A DNA stretch of 64,000 bases from Paracoccus maritimus (GTDB lineage Bacteria > Pseudomonadota > Alphaproteobacteria > Rhodobacterales > Rhodobacteraceae): assembly GCF_025195095.1 (NCBI RefSeq), contig NZ_JANAVZ010000001.1:1-64000 (forward strand). The letters run 5' to 3'. The number at the start of each line of letters is the position of its first letter. The first letter of the stretch is position 1. A program made the translations under genes and the position numbers. Positions 53,747 through 62,880 of this stretch are shown piece by piece. The notes below the pieces were generated by a model. It was not told where the DNA came from. It saw only the letters and a program-made list of their open reading frames with translations, and did not search any database.

Positions 53747-55363
53747 ATGTTTCGTTCGCTTGCAACCTCGGCCGTGGCGCTGATTGCCGCCGCATCGCCC
53801 GGCCTGACAGAGGTGACCCCGGCGCAGGTCTGGGATGACCTGGCCAGATCCTATACCGACATGGGCTATGAGGTGACGGTCGGCAGCCGCGACGAGGCAG
53901 GCGATACGCTGAGCCTGTCAGACGTCACCGTCTCCGTCGATGGTGAAACCAGCGATTTCAGCTTTGACATCCCGGGCATCGTTCTGCGTCAGACCGGCGA
54001 CGCGAAGGTGCGGACGGTCATCGAGGGCGAGATCACCGGCGAAGCGGTCGCCGAAATGCCCGATCAGGACGACACCAACATCCAGTTCCTGATGACCATG
54101 CCCGGCAACGAGATGCTGTCGTCGGGCAGCGCCGATGACATGCTGCACGAGATGAGCTATCCCGAACTGACGCTTGCCGCACGTTTCGGCGCACAGCCGG
54201 AGGATGCCGGGGCGGCACAGGACATGCCGTTGCGGATCAGCCTTGCAGATGTCGCCGGAACCTATCGCAACACCAAGGCCGCAGACGGCACCGACACCAC
54301 ATACGACATGACGGCGGGCAAACTGGATCTGGCGATCGAGATGACAGATGTTGCCGCCGACGATCAGGACGGCGCGTCGACGGGCAGCCTCAGCGCCCGG
54401 AGCGTCGTTGACGGGCTGACAATGACGGGGCGCATGAAGACGCCGTCCGGCCAGATGGACATGACCGACAATCTGCATGTCGCGTTGAAGGACGGGCTTC
54501 GCATAGACGGCAACTTCGCGATGGGCCCGATGACCGGCAGCGCCGAATTCTCGGGCACCGATGCCGAGGGCGTGCAGAAATCGGGCGACGCAGCCTTCGG
54601 CTCGGACAGCAGCGAATTGTCGGTCGCCATGTCCCGCGATGCGCTGATCTATCGTGGCAGCGCCAAGGGCACCCGGGCCGAGATGAACATCGCGGATCTG
54701 CCGTTCCCGATCAGCTATGCCGTCGAAAGCGCCGCGGGCGGCCTGACCCTGCCGATCTCGAAGTCGGATGAATCCCAACCCTTCAAGTTCGACTATGCGC
54801 TGGCCGGTCTGACCCTTGCGGACGGAATCTGGAACCTGTTCGATCCGAACGGCCAACTGCCGCGCGATCCGGCCAGCCTGACCATCGATATCGAAGGCAT
54901 GGCAAAGGTCAGCGAAGACCTTCTTGATCCCGCGATGGCACAGCGGATGGAAGAGGCGGCGGAGGCGCAGGCACAAGCGCAGCAGCAGGCTGAGGCTGAA
55001 GACGGCGCAGCAGCACCCGCGGACGTTCCGCCGATGCCCTCGCCGCTGCGGCCCGAGACCGTGCGGATCAACCAGTTCACACTGGATGCGGTGGGTGCGA
55101 AGGCCGATGTCACCGGCGATCTGACCATTCCCGAAGGCGCCGAACAACCGGTCGGCAAGGTCGAAGGCAGCTTTTCGGGCATCAACACCCTGCTGGACAC
55201 GTTGGTGTCGATGGGTGTGGTCCCGCAGGAACAGGTGATGGGCGCGCGCATGATGATCGCGATGTTCGCCCGTCCGGCGGAAGGCGATCCGAACACCCTG
55301 AAGACCGAGCTGGACTTCCGCGAAGACGGCTCGATCTTTGCGAACGGCCAGCAAGTCAAGTGA
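53747..55363 (+). CDS. Secreted DUF2125 domain protein
   Basis: This 538-residue exported protein has a signal peptide (MFRSLATSAVALIAAASPGL). The mature part is a long DUF2125 region with repeated beta-strand segments (VTVSVDGETSDFSFDIPGIV, NLHVALKDGLRIDGNFAMGP) and a short Gln/Ala/Glu-rich coil at about 400-425 (EEAAEAQAQAQQQAEAED). DUF2125 proteins are common in Rhodobacterales and have no known function. ATG 53747 has AAAGG upstream. The start follows the divergent crotonase by 76 bases. A strong terminator follows. Confidence 0.88.
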   Translation: MFRSLATSAVALIAAASPGLTEVTPAQVWDDLARSYTDMGYEVTVGSRDEAGDTLSLSDVTVSVDGETSDFSFDIPGIVLRQTGDAKVRTVIEGEITGEAVAEMPDQDDTNIQFLMTMPGNEMLSSGSADDMLHEMSYPELTLAARFGAQPEDAGAAQDMPLRISLADVAGTYRNTKAADGTDTTYDMTAGKLDLAIEMTDVAADDQDGASTGSLSARSVVDGLTMTGRMKTPSGQMDMTDNLHVALKDGLRIDGNFAMGPMTGSAEFSGTDAEGVQKSGDAAFGSDSSELSVAMSRDALIYRGSAKGTRAEMNIADLPFPISYAVESAAGGLTLPISKSDESQPFKFDYALAGLTLADGIWNLFDPNGQLPRDPASLTIDIEGMAKVSEDLLDPAMAQRMEEAAEAQAQAQQQAEAEDGAAAPADVPPMPSPLRPETVRINQFTLDAVGAKADVTGDLTIPEGAEQPVGKVEGSFSGINTLLDTLVSMGVVPQEQVMGARMMIAMFARPAEGDPNTLKTELDFREDGSIFANGQQVK

Positions 55364-55381
55364 CCTGAAGCACGCAGGGGC

Positions 55382-55410
55382 AGGGGCCGGACGTCCGTCC
55401 GGCCCCTTTT
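55382..55410 (+). terminator. Rho-independent terminator after the DUF2125 gene
   Basis: AGGGGCCGGAC (55382-55392) and GTCCGGCCCCT (55397-55407) form a perfect 11-base stem with a GTCC loop, running into TTTT. It lies 19 bases after the DUF2125 stop and before pmbA. Confidence 0.9.
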
Positions 55411-55465
55411 CGTTTGCGCCGGGCGTGCTGGCGCGTGAAAAAGGGCCAAGCGACAAGAGGACGGG

Positions 55466-56839
55466 ATGAGCAGCGAACAGACCTCTAGGGAACATTCGGC
55501 GCAGCTGCGGGATCTGGCCGAGGCGCTGGTCGCGGCTGCAAAACGTGCCGGCGCCGATCAGGCGGATGCGCTGACCATGCGCGGCCAGTCGGTCAGTATC
55601 GATGTGCGCGGCGGTGGGCTGGAACACGCCGACCGGGCCGAGGGCGTCGAGATCGGCCTGCGCGTGCTGATCGGGGGACGGCAGGCTTGTGTCTCTGCGT
55701 CGGATCACAGTCACGACAGTATCGCCGAAATGGCGGCACGCGCCGTGGCCATGGCGCGCGAGGCGCCCGTGGACGACTATCTTGGTCTGGCCGATCCCGG
55801 ACAGCTGGCAAGCCAGCGCGACGCGGTCGCTTTGCAGATCTGCGACGACCGACCTGACCCCGCGCCCGACCAGCTGCAAGACGCGGCACTGCGGGCCGAA
55901 GCCGCCGCACTGCAGGCCGCAGGCATCAGCCAGGTCGAAAGCGCCAATGCCAGTTTCAGCCGCCGTCATCTTTGGCTGGCGGCCTCGAACGGGTTCTCGG
56001 GCGGCTACAGTCGCACCACGCATGCCATATCGACCGTTGCGATCACCGGCGAGGGGCTGGGGATGGAACGCGATTATGCCGCTGAATCTCGGGTCTGGGC
56101 AGACGACCTGCCGCAGCCCGAAGAGATCGGCCGCCTTGCCGCCGAACGGACATTGGCGCGTGCGGGATCGCGCAAACCGCCGACCGGGGCCTTTCCGATC
56201 CTGTATGACCGACGAGTGGCGGCGTCGCTGATCGGGCATCTGCTGTCGGCTGTGAATGGCGGTTCGGTCGCGCGTGGCGCAAGCTGGCTGCGCAAGGCAA
56301 TGGGCGAACCGGTCCTGCCGGTGGGAATGGATCTGATCGAGGATCCGCTTCGGCCACGCTACCCCTCGTCGCGACCCTTCGACGCCGAAGGTCTGGCGAC
56401 ACGCCAACGCAGCATCGTGGCGGACGGTGTTCTTCAGGGCTGGACGCTGGATCTGGCAACCGGGCGCAAGCTGGGTATGGACAGCACCGCATCCGCCGCG
56501 CGGGGAATGGCCTCCGCGCCATCGCCAACCAACAGCAACGTGATCCTGACGTCCGCCGATGGCGGCGCGGACGACCTGATCGCCGAGATGGGCACCGGGC
56601 TGGTGGTGACGTCGATGCTGGGTGCCTCGATCAACGGAACCACGGGCGATTATTCACGTGGCGCGGCCGGGTTCTGGGTCCAGAATGGCAGGATCGCCTA
56701 TCCGGTCAACGAATGCACCATCGCCGGAAACCTGCGCGACATGCTGATGACATTGCGGGCTGGCAACGATGCGTTGCCATGGCGAGGCGCCGAGGTGCCC
56801 AGCCTGCTGGTTGAAGGAATGACCGTTGCGGGGGCCTGA
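55466..56839 (+). CDS. pmbA: TldD/PmbA family metalloprotease
   Basis: This 457-residue protein of the TldD/PmbA (TldE) family degrades or processes peptides, such as microcin precursors, together with TldD. It contains GLEHADRAEGVEIGLRVLIGG, FDAEGLATRQRSIVADGVLQG, and near the end GMASAPSPTNSNVILTSADG and GASINGTTGDYSRGAAGFWVQNG. The usual TldD metal motif HExxxH is not evident, consistent with PmbA/TldE. ATG 55466 follows AAGAGGACGGG. cysQ overlaps its end by 14 bases. Confidence 0.93.
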   Translation: MSSEQTSREHSAQLRDLAEALVAAAKRAGADQADALTMRGQSVSIDVRGGGLEHADRAEGVEIGLRVLIGGRQACVSASDHSHDSIAEMAARAVAMAREAPVDDYLGLADPGQLASQRDAVALQICDDRPDPAPDQLQDAALRAEAAALQAAGISQVESANASFSRRHLWLAASNGFSGGYSRTTHAISTVAITGEGLGMERDYAAESRVWADDLPQPEEIGRLAAERTLARAGSRKPPTGAFPILYDRRVAASLIGHLLSAVNGGSVARGASWLRKAMGEPVLPVGMDLIEDPLRPRYPSSRPFDAEGLATRQRSIVADGVLQGWTLDLATGRKLGMDSTASAARGMASAPSPTNSNVILTSADGGADDLIAEMGTGLVVTSMLGASINGTTGDYSRGAAGFWVQNGRIAYPVNECTIAGNLRDMLMTLRAGNDALPWRGAEVPSLLVEGMTVAGA

Positions 56840-57608
56840 CGACGATCTTTCATTGCTGGTCGATGCCGCACGCGCGGCAGGCGTCATCGCGCTGCGGTAC
56901 TGGCGCCAGGATCCGCAAAGCTGGGAAAAACCCGACGACGCCGGTCCCGTGACCGAGGCCGACCTGGCTGTGAACGACGAACTGCAGCGGCACCTGACCG
57001 GCATGCGGCCCGATTACGGCTGGCTGTCCGAAGAAAGCGAGGCCGATCCCGCACGTCTGGACGCGCGACGCTGCTTTATCATCGACCCGATCGACGGAAC
57101 CCGCGCCTTCATCGCAGGGCAAGAGGGGTTTTCACATTCGCTGGCGGTGGCGGAAGGCGATCGGATCGTCGCGGCGGTCGTCTATCTGCCGGTCAGCGGC
57201 CGCTGCTATACGGCGGCAGCGGACGGACCGGCACAGCTGAATGGCCAACCGATCACCCCGAGCGATGCCGGAATCGATGGGGCCAGTGTGCTGACCTATC
57301 GTGCCGCATCCGATGCGGTGCACTGGCGCGGCGGCATGGTACCGGGTTTCACCCGCGAGTTCCGCCCGTCGCTGGCCTGGCGACTTTGCCTTGCCGCGGA
57401 AGGCAGGTTCGATGCCGCCCTGTCGCTGCGCGCGGCCTGGGAATGGGATATCGCCGCGGGCAGCCTGATCGCCGAACGGGCAGGCGCCGCGGTCACGGAT
57501 CGGCGCGGACACCGGATGCGATTCAACAGTCCGCGCGCGATGGTCGACGGGCTGATCGTCGCGGGACCACGGCTGCACGGCGAATTGCTGGACGCGCTGC
57601 AGTCCTGA
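56826..57608 (+). CDS. cysQ: Inositol monophosphatase family, CysQ-like 3'(2'),5'-bisphosphate nucleotidase
   Basis: This 260-residue lithium-sensitive phosphatase family member has all the metal-site motifs: PVTEADLAVN, WLSEES, DPIDGTRAF and WEWDIAAG. It probably hydrolyses 3'-phosphoadenosine 5'-phosphate from sulfate assimilation. The start is a TTG at 56826 with AAGGA eight bases upstream, inside the pmbA end, so the two genes are coupled; no ATG precedes the conserved region. Inositol monophosphatase activity is an alternative. Confidence 0.88.
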   Translation: MRGPDDDLSLLVDAARAAGVIALRYWRQDPQSWEKPDDAGPVTEADLAVNDELQRHLTGMRPDYGWLSEESEADPARLDARRCFIIDPIDGTRAFIAGQEGFSHSLAVAEGDRIVAAVVYLPVSGRCYTAAADGPAQLNGQPITPSDAGIDGASVLTYRAASDAVHWRGGMVPGFTREFRPSLAWRLCLAAEGRFDAALSLRAAWEWDIAAGSLIAERAGAAVTDRRGHRMRFNSPRAMVDGLIVAGPRLHGELLDALQS

Positions 57609-57879
57609 TCGCTGCGGCGCATCGTTCGATCCACACAGCTTTCAGGCAATCACGGAATATCGCCTCTGGAACGGTTCAAGCCGCTCTGATGCGCTTTTTT
57701 TGGTTGGGATCCGCAAGAATCGCGAAATTTACGTCGTATTTCGGTCATTTTCACGCCCGTGGCGCCTGATCTTTCACACCGCATTCACGACTGCCATGGC
57801 AAACAGGCCCAACAGCAACGCGAGGAAGCAAAAGGGGACAACCCGACCCGCAAGCCAATAGAGAGAGAGTTCCCAGACC

Positions 57880-58347
57880 ATGTCCGCGCAGCAAAAGCAG
57901 AATGTGAACAACGTGATCGCCGCACTTCAGCTTCTGGGCGCGGCGCCGGGGGGTGCAGAGAATGAACCGGCCCGCCGCGCGCTGGAAAGCCTTGGGGCGG
58001 CGATGCCGGGGCGGTCCGATCCGGAGGCTCCTCTACCCGGATCGGACCGCCCTACATGGGCCGCATTCAGACGGCTTGAGCGCGAAAACCAACTGCTGAT
58101 CGACCACGCCGAGATGCTGGCCTGCGCGCTGGGGGCGTGTCCGAATTGCTGGGGCACGATCCTTGACTGCGAGGATTGCGGAGGTGTTGGCAGGCCCGGC
58201 GCGTTCCGGCCGGATCGCAGTTGCTTCGACCGTTTCGTCCTGCCCGTCATCGCCCAGGTCATGGGCGGCGACGGGGCGGAACAGGACACACAGATCCCGA
58301 TCGCGCGGTTGTGCGACCGGGACCACCCGCAGGGCACGTCAGTTTAA
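57880..58347 (+). CDS. Orphan protein with a DnaJ-type CxxC pair
   Basis: The 155-residue protein has an Ala/Glu/Pro-rich N-terminal half and a central CPNCWGTILDCEDCGGVGRPG in residues about 88-108. This resembles half of the DnaJ cysteine-rich zinc-binding motif (CxxCxG). After it, SCFDRFVLPVIAQVMGG forms a helix. I know of no function. The first part ends in a helix RRLERENQLLIDHAEML before the cysteine motif. Start ATG 57880 has only an AGAGAGAG stretch upstream, at longer than normal distance. A good terminator follows the stop. It looks like a single-gene unit. Confidence 0.75.
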   Translation: MSAQQKQNVNNVIAALQLLGAAPGGAENEPARRALESLGAAMPGRSDPEAPLPGSDRPTWAAFRRLERENQLLIDHAEMLACALGACPNCWGTILDCEDCGGVGRPGAFRPDRSCFDRFVLPVIAQVMGGDGAEQDTQIPIARLCDRDHPQGTSV

Positions 58348-58383
58348 CGAGTTTCTCCCTGCTCAGTCCCGCCCGCGGGTGGA

Positions 58384-58422
58384 TTGGCGGATGGCCCCCA
58401 AAGGCCATCCGCCAAACTTTTT
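58384..58422 (+). terminator. Perfect 13-bp hairpin terminator after the CxxC gene
   Basis: TTGGCGGATGGCC (58384-58396) pairs with GGCCATCCGCCAA (58403-58415) over a six-base loop and is followed by ACTTTTT. It is 37 bases after the stop and just before the converging pqiC stop (58445), so it may stop both transcripts. Confidence 0.9.
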
Positions 58423-58444
58423 CAGGCCAAACTGGCGTCAGGCG

Positions 58445-59083
58445 CTAGAACAGCGGATCAAGCGCGAAAGGGTCGTTGGTGGCAGCGCGTGTCGCAATCG
58501 TCCGCCCGGGCCCCGACAATGTCGCGATCTGGACTGCCAGCTGCGAGATGGCCTGTGACAGCGCCGCAGCGATTGCGGCAGGCTGATCGCTGCTGGTCAT
58601 CGGCACCGAAATGTCAAAGCTTCGCGCGTGATTGGCGCCACCGCTGCCACTGTCCGAGACGAAATATCGCCCACTGAGCCGATAGGTGTCGTTCGCCTGC
58701 GCCAGGGCCTTTTCGACCCGCACCTCCAGCACGCGCTGCGGCGGCTCGGCCAGTGGCCATGGTTCGCCGATCACCGTCGCGCCGGACTGGTCCGAGATCG
58801 CACGGGCCAGCGCCAGCGTGAAGGCACGCTGCGGATTGTCGGCCCACAGATTGTCGGGGGTCGAGCGCACGGCGCCATCGGCGGTCTGCCACATCACTTC
58901 CTGATCCGAGGCGTATTCCGGCAAGGACACGTCCTTCAGCTCGGCCGTGCCAAGCCGGTTGGGCACCTGTGGCCCGGACACCGGCGGGTCGATCAGGTAC
59001 CGGCCGGTCTTTTCGGGATTCGAACAACCGGCCAGGGCCATGGCGGCCAGCAAAGTCGCGGCGGAAATGGATTTGATCATCAT
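58445..59083 (-). CDS. pqiC: PqiC-type outer-membrane lipoprotein
   Basis: This 212-residue lipoprotein is exported and lipidated at Cys20 (lipobox MALAGC). It belongs to the ABC-transport auxiliary/PqiC family, which holds PqiB to the outer membrane for lipid trafficking. Segments GRYLIDPPVSGPQVPNRLG, and YRLSGRYFVSDSG are family-like. The gene follows pqiB by one base (stop of pqiB at 59085). Tandem ATGs at 59083 and 59080 are possible. The last gene of the pqi operon, ending at the hairpin at 58384-58422. Confidence 0.9.
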   Translation of the reverse strand: MMIKSISAATLLAAMALAGCSNPEKTGRYLIDPPVSGPQVPNRLGTAELKDVSLPEYASDQEVMWQTADGAVRSTPDNLWADNPQRAFTLALARAISDQSGATVIGEPWPLAEPPQRVLEVRVEKALAQANDTYRLSGRYFVSDSGSGGANHARSFDISVPMTSSDQPAAIAAALSQAISQLAVQIATLSGPGRTIATRAATNDPFALDPLF

Positions 59084-59084
59084 C

Positions 59085-61442
59085 TTAGCGTCCCAGAATA
59101 AAGGCGCGAGGGTTGCGTTCGATCATCCGCGCCAACGAGCCAAAGCTGGCCGTCGCGCGGCGCAGTTCGCGCAGCATGCCAATCGCCTCGCTATTGAAGG
59201 CGGACCGGTCGCCATAAGCCGCCAGAACCGCATCGGCGCGTGCCGCCGTGGTCTGCAGGCGCTGGATCAGCTGCGGAAGCTGCTGCACCGATTTCGCCAC
59301 CTCGTCCGCGGCGACGCTGGCCGAATCCAGTGCATTGTTCAGGCTTCCGGCGGCATTCCCGTCACGAAGATCGTTCAGCAGACCCGATGCCGCCTGCAGC
59401 GTGTCGGACAGATTGCGGGGCAGGCGTTCGGCGTCCTCGCTGCCCAGCATGGCGCGAAGATCAGCAAGGATGCCTTCGGCCTGCGCGCTGATCTGGGCGA
59501 AATCGACCTCGTTCACCTTGGCGGCCGCGGCGTCGATCTGATCCACCATGTCGGGCACATCGACCGCAGCTTCCTGCACCGACTGGAAAGCCGAGGTCGC
59601 TTCGTCGATCATCCGGCCCAGATTTTCGCCCGCACCGGACCGCTGAATATCGCCCGCCAGCGTATCCACCTGCGCCGCCGCGCTGTCCAGCGTGGCGACA
59701 AGGGTGCCGATCTTTTCGGGCAGGGCCTCGGCCTCGGGAGTGCCGATCACGTCGCGAACGTCCTGCAACGTCGCGTCAAGCTGCGCCCCGATCGAGGCGA
59801 AATCGACATCCTGAACCGACGCCGATGCCGTCTGCAGGGATTCCAGAATGGCCGGCAGACGGTCGGCAGCCTCGTTCAGCTTGGCCGCGACTTCGCTGGC
59901 CGATGCCAGCGCGGTCCCGGCATTGTCAGCCGCGCCGCTGTCGCGGAAATCCTGAACCATGGTGCGAATGTCGGTCAGCGTCGTTTGCGCCTCGTCGATG
60001 GTGTTGCGCAGGCTTTCGGGGATCGCCCGCGTTTCCTGCGAACTGGCCAGCTCGGTGACGCTGTTCATCATGTCGGTGGCCGATCTCAGCACTTCCTCGA
60101 TCGGAAGATCGCCGATCCGGGTCAGGAATCCCTGTGCCGTCTGGGTAAAGTCCGAGATGTCGCCTTCAACCGAGGGCACGATGGGATAGGGCTGGCCGTC
60201 CATGTCGATCTGCGCCTCAGGCGCGTCGGGGATGTTGATCAGTTCGACGATCAGCGAGCCGCCGAAGAAGCCGGCACTTGCCACGCGCGCGCGAAGACCC
60301 GCCTGCACCGCACCGCGCAGAAACTCCAACGCGTCTTCGGGGGTGGCATCCTCCGCCAGACCAAGCCTGCTGGGAGAGATCGCGATCGACACCTGTTGCA
60401 GCACCTGTGGATCGACGCCGTCCTGCCCTTCTTCGACGCGCACCGCGAGATCCGTCACCTTGCCGACGCTCAGCCCCTGAAACTGCACATCGGCGTCCTT
60501 TTCCAGCCCGCTGACGGTGCTTTCGACCAGAACGCTCAGCTTTAGCTGGCCTTCCCTGTCGGCCACGAACAGGTTGTCGCGGGCGGACTCTTCGTCGGGT
60601 TGCAGGCTGAACACATGGCCGTTCTCGACCTGCTGGCCACCGCTGACCAGCGTATCGAAGGCGATGCCCCCTTGCACCAGAGACGAAAGCGAATTGACGT
60701 TGAATGAAATGCCATTCGCACCAAGCGAAAGCGAAAAGCCCGAAGTGTCCCAGAAGACAGTCGATGTGGTCAGCCGCTCGTCATGCGGTGACTGGATGAA
60801 CGCGTCTGCAACAACGCTGTCATCATCGGACGACAGGCGCAGGTTTTCCATGCGACCGACCTGTACGCCTCGATAAAGGACCGGCGCACCCTCGCTAAGA
60901 CCATCTGCACTGTCCATCGACAGCGTGATCCAGGTTCCCTCCGCGTCCTCGCGGATCAGGGGCGGGCGTTCCAGACCGACGAAATGCGTTTGCCGCGGAT
61001 CGGTCTTCGCATCCCAGTAGCCTTCGATGAACGAACCGGTCAGCACCGTATCCAGGCGCGTGACCCCCTGTGCCGTGACCTGCGGGCGCACGATCCAGAA
61101 CTGCGCATCCGCGTCGATATAGTCGGCGATGTCATTATCGACGCGGATTTCGACCACGACCTTGGTCAGGTCCGGGGTGAAATGCACGGCCTCGACCTGC
61201 CCTACGGTAATCTCGCGAAAACGCAGCGTCGTCTCGCCGGGTGTGATCCCCGTGGCGTCGGCGAATTCCACCTCGATGATCTGACCGCGATCCGAATAGG
61301 CGTTCCAGGCCACGCCAAGTGTCACGATCAGCGCGATGATCGGCACCAGCCACACGACATTGACGCCGGCCTGGGCAGCGCGCACGGCGGTTTTGCGGAC
61401 GGGGCTTGCCGGCTTCAGCGGCGGCGGTGGCGTATCGCTCAT
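59085..61442 (-). CDS. pqiB: PqiB, intermembrane lipid transport protein with MCE domains
   Basis: PqiB is an inner-membrane-anchored, periplasmic MCE-domain channel for lipid movement. The 785-residue protein has one transmembrane helix (VNVVWLVPIIALIVTLGVAW) and three MCE/MlaD domains at about 50-145, 165-265 and 285-400, with TTLRFREITVGQVEAV, APVLYRGVQVGRMENL and VQFQGLSVGKVTDLAV. A long alanine-rich helical C-terminal part follows (about 430-780), longer than in E. coli PqiB (546 residues). The four-base overlap with the upstream pqiA gene (ATGA) shows coupling. The long helix may form the needle that reaches PqiC. Confidence 0.94.
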   Translation of the reverse strand: MSDTPPPPLKPASPVRKTAVRAAQAGVNVVWLVPIIALIVTLGVAWNAYSDRGQIIEVEFADATGITPGETTLRFREITVGQVEAVHFTPDLTKVVVEIRVDNDIADYIDADAQFWIVRPQVTAQGVTRLDTVLTGSFIEGYWDAKTDPRQTHFVGLERPPLIREDAEGTWITLSMDSADGLSEGAPVLYRGVQVGRMENLRLSSDDDSVVADAFIQSPHDERLTTSTVFWDTSGFSLSLGANGISFNVNSLSSLVQGGIAFDTLVSGGQQVENGHVFSLQPDEESARDNLFVADREGQLKLSVLVESTVSGLEKDADVQFQGLSVGKVTDLAVRVEEGQDGVDPQVLQQVSIAISPSRLGLAEDATPEDALEFLRGAVQAGLRARVASAGFFGGSLIVELINIPDAPEAQIDMDGQPYPIVPSVEGDISDFTQTAQGFLTRIGDLPIEEVLRSATDMMNSVTELASSQETRAIPESLRNTIDEAQTTLTDIRTMVQDFRDSGAADNAGTALASASEVAAKLNEAADRLPAILESLQTASASVQDVDFASIGAQLDATLQDVRDVIGTPEAEALPEKIGTLVATLDSAAAQVDTLAGDIQRSGAGENLGRMIDEATSAFQSVQEAAVDVPDMVDQIDAAAAKVNEVDFAQISAQAEGILADLRAMLGSEDAERLPRNLSDTLQAASGLLNDLRDGNAAGSLNNALDSASVAADEVAKSVQQLPQLIQRLQTTAARADAVLAAYGDRSAFNSEAIGMLRELRRATASFGSLARMIERNPRAFILGR

Positions 61443-62131
61443 TCTGTCTTGTCGTTCCTGCCGTCGTCTTCGTCGTTAGAACGGCGGCGCAGCGGCAAGC
61501 CGCGCCAGATCAGCCGTGGGTCAAAGCTTTGCGCGGAAAGCATCGTGAAGGCAACCGACAGCGCAAAGGAAGCTGCCGCCGGTCCGGGATGGATGGATGC
61601 GACGAAACCCAGCTGAACCAGCGCGGACAGGATCGCAACCACGAACACGTCGATCATCGACCAGCGGCCGATGAACTCGACGACCTCGAACATCTTCAGC
61701 CTTGTATGCGCCTGGTCCACCGTGGCTGGCCTTCCGGCGACCAGCGCCAGCCAAGAGATCGCGATGAATTTCGCGATCGGCACGACGATCGAAGCAAAGA
61801 AGACAATCGCGGCAATGTCATAGCTGCCGTGATCGATCAGCTGCATCACGCCTTCAAAAATCGTCGCCTCGGAACTGCCCTGTAGCCCCGCGAAGGTCTG
61901 CGTGCTCATCATCGGCAGCAGGTTGGCGGGGAAATACATGACAACGCCGGCGATCAGCCACGCCCATACCGCCTGCAGGCAGCGGCGGTCCGGCGGGGAA
62001 AGGCGGGCGCCACAGCGGGCACAGGTGGTCGTCTCCTCGGGCCAGACCCTGCCACAGCTGCGGCACCCGACCAGCCCGGCGCGATGTGCCGTCATGACGG
62101 GGCCGTCATGGATCTGCGCGCCGCCGCTCAT
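61439..62131 (-). CDS. pqiA: PqiA-like membrane protein, second half
   Basis: This 230-residue membrane protein corresponds to one half of E. coli PqiA. It begins with a zinc-ribbon CRSCGRVWPEETTTCARCGARL (four cysteines) and then four hydrophobic helices (WAWLIAGVVMYFPANLLPMM, IAAIVFFASIVVPIAKFIAI). PqiA is the inner-membrane partner of PqiB. ATG 62131 overlaps the preceding pqiA-like gene by four bases (ATGA). A shorter start at MTAHRAG is possible. The stop overlaps pqiB by four bases. Confidence 0.9.
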   Translation of the reverse strand: MSGGAQIHDGPVMTAHRAGLVGCRSCGRVWPEETTTCARCGARLSPPDRRCLQAVWAWLIAGVVMYFPANLLPMMSTQTFAGLQGSSEATIFEGVMQLIDHGSYDIAAIVFFASIVVPIAKFIAISWLALVAGRPATVDQAHTRLKMFEVVEFIGRWSMIDVFVVAILSALVQLGFVASIHPGPAAASFALSVAFTMLSAQSFDPRLIWRGLPLRRRSNDEDDGRNDKTE

Positions 62132-62814
62132 GTTCCGGCCTCGGGCGCTTCGACCAGTTCGCGGCCATCGGTCTTCAGCCCGCCATCCTCGATCGCGTCC
62201 CAGATCGTCGTCTGGCACATGAAGCCGCGCGAGGCGGCGTTGACGATGATCAGCGCGCAGAATGCCCAGAAGGCCGGACCCAGATGCACGGTCGCAAGCC
62301 CGGCGACCTTGACCAGCGCGACCGAGGTGCCGATCACGAAGATCTCGGCCATCGACCAGGGTCGCAGCACCTCGGACCAGCGGAATGCGGTGGCGGCGTG
62401 GCGATGCGGCGGCCGCCCCTGCGCCAGCGGCACCAACGTGTATAGCAGCAGGAACGCGCGCAGGACCGGCAGCCCGACGATCATGACCAACACCGCAACG
62501 ACAAGCGGCAGCAAGATGCCATCAGCGAAGGCCAGGGCGACGCCGAACAGCGATGTGGCGTTGCCGAATCCCATGCGCGAAATTTCCAGAAACGGAAAGA
62601 ACACCGCGCCCATCAGCAACACCATCGAGGTGAAGGAGAGGGCGATCAGCTGACCGAACGCGCCGCTGCGCGGTTTCGCAAGCACCGTTCCGCAGCGAAC
62701 GCAGCGCGCAGTCTCGCCGCTGGTCAATTCCTCATCGACATGCAGCGCATCGCAACGCGGACAGGCCAGAAGGCCTTCGCCTGTGCTCAGATCAAGGGTG
62801 GCGTGCAGAGTCAT
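62128..62814 (-). CDS. pqiA: PqiA-like membrane protein, first half
   Basis: This 228-residue membrane protein is the other half of a split PqiA. It has a zinc-ribbon (LLACPRCDALHVDEE and ARCVRCGTVLAK) and four hydrophobic helices (LIALSFTSMVLLMGAVFFPF, LLPLVVAVLVMIVGLPVLRA). Two PqiA-like genes in tandem correspond to the single 417-residue E. coli protein. ATG 62814 (MTLHATLDL) is my choice; a TTG at 62865 would give a longer N-terminus. It is the first gene of the pqi operon, 66 bases after the sensor kinase stop. Confidence 0.88.
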   Translation of the reverse strand: MTLHATLDLSTGEGLLACPRCDALHVDEELTSGETARCVRCGTVLAKPRSGAFGQLIALSFTSMVLLMGAVFFPFLEISRMGFGNATSLFGVALAFADGILLPLVVAVLVMIVGLPVLRAFLLLYTLVPLAQGRPPHRHAATAFRWSEVLRPWSMAEIFVIGTSVALVKVAGLATVHLGPAFWAFCALIIVNAASRGFMCQTTIWDAIEDGGLKTDGRELVEAPEAGT

Positions 62815-62880
62815 GGCGTCAAGATAGGCCGCAAGCTGTGGGGTGCAAGCGTTGTCGCGCAGCAATGGGGCGAATACCGC

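Noticed and set aside
53918..56407. 829-codon minus-strand frame across the DUF2125 gene and pmbA
   Set aside because: It would span a strong terminator and two real genes and shows only shadow-type composition.
57759..57965. Short plus-strand frame before the CxxC gene
   Set aside because: Overlaps the more plausible gene at 57880, has no ribosome-binding site and a random charged composition.
58947..60545. Plus-strand frame opposite pqiC and pqiB
   Set aside because: Shadow of the MCE gene; no start signal or recognisable domain.
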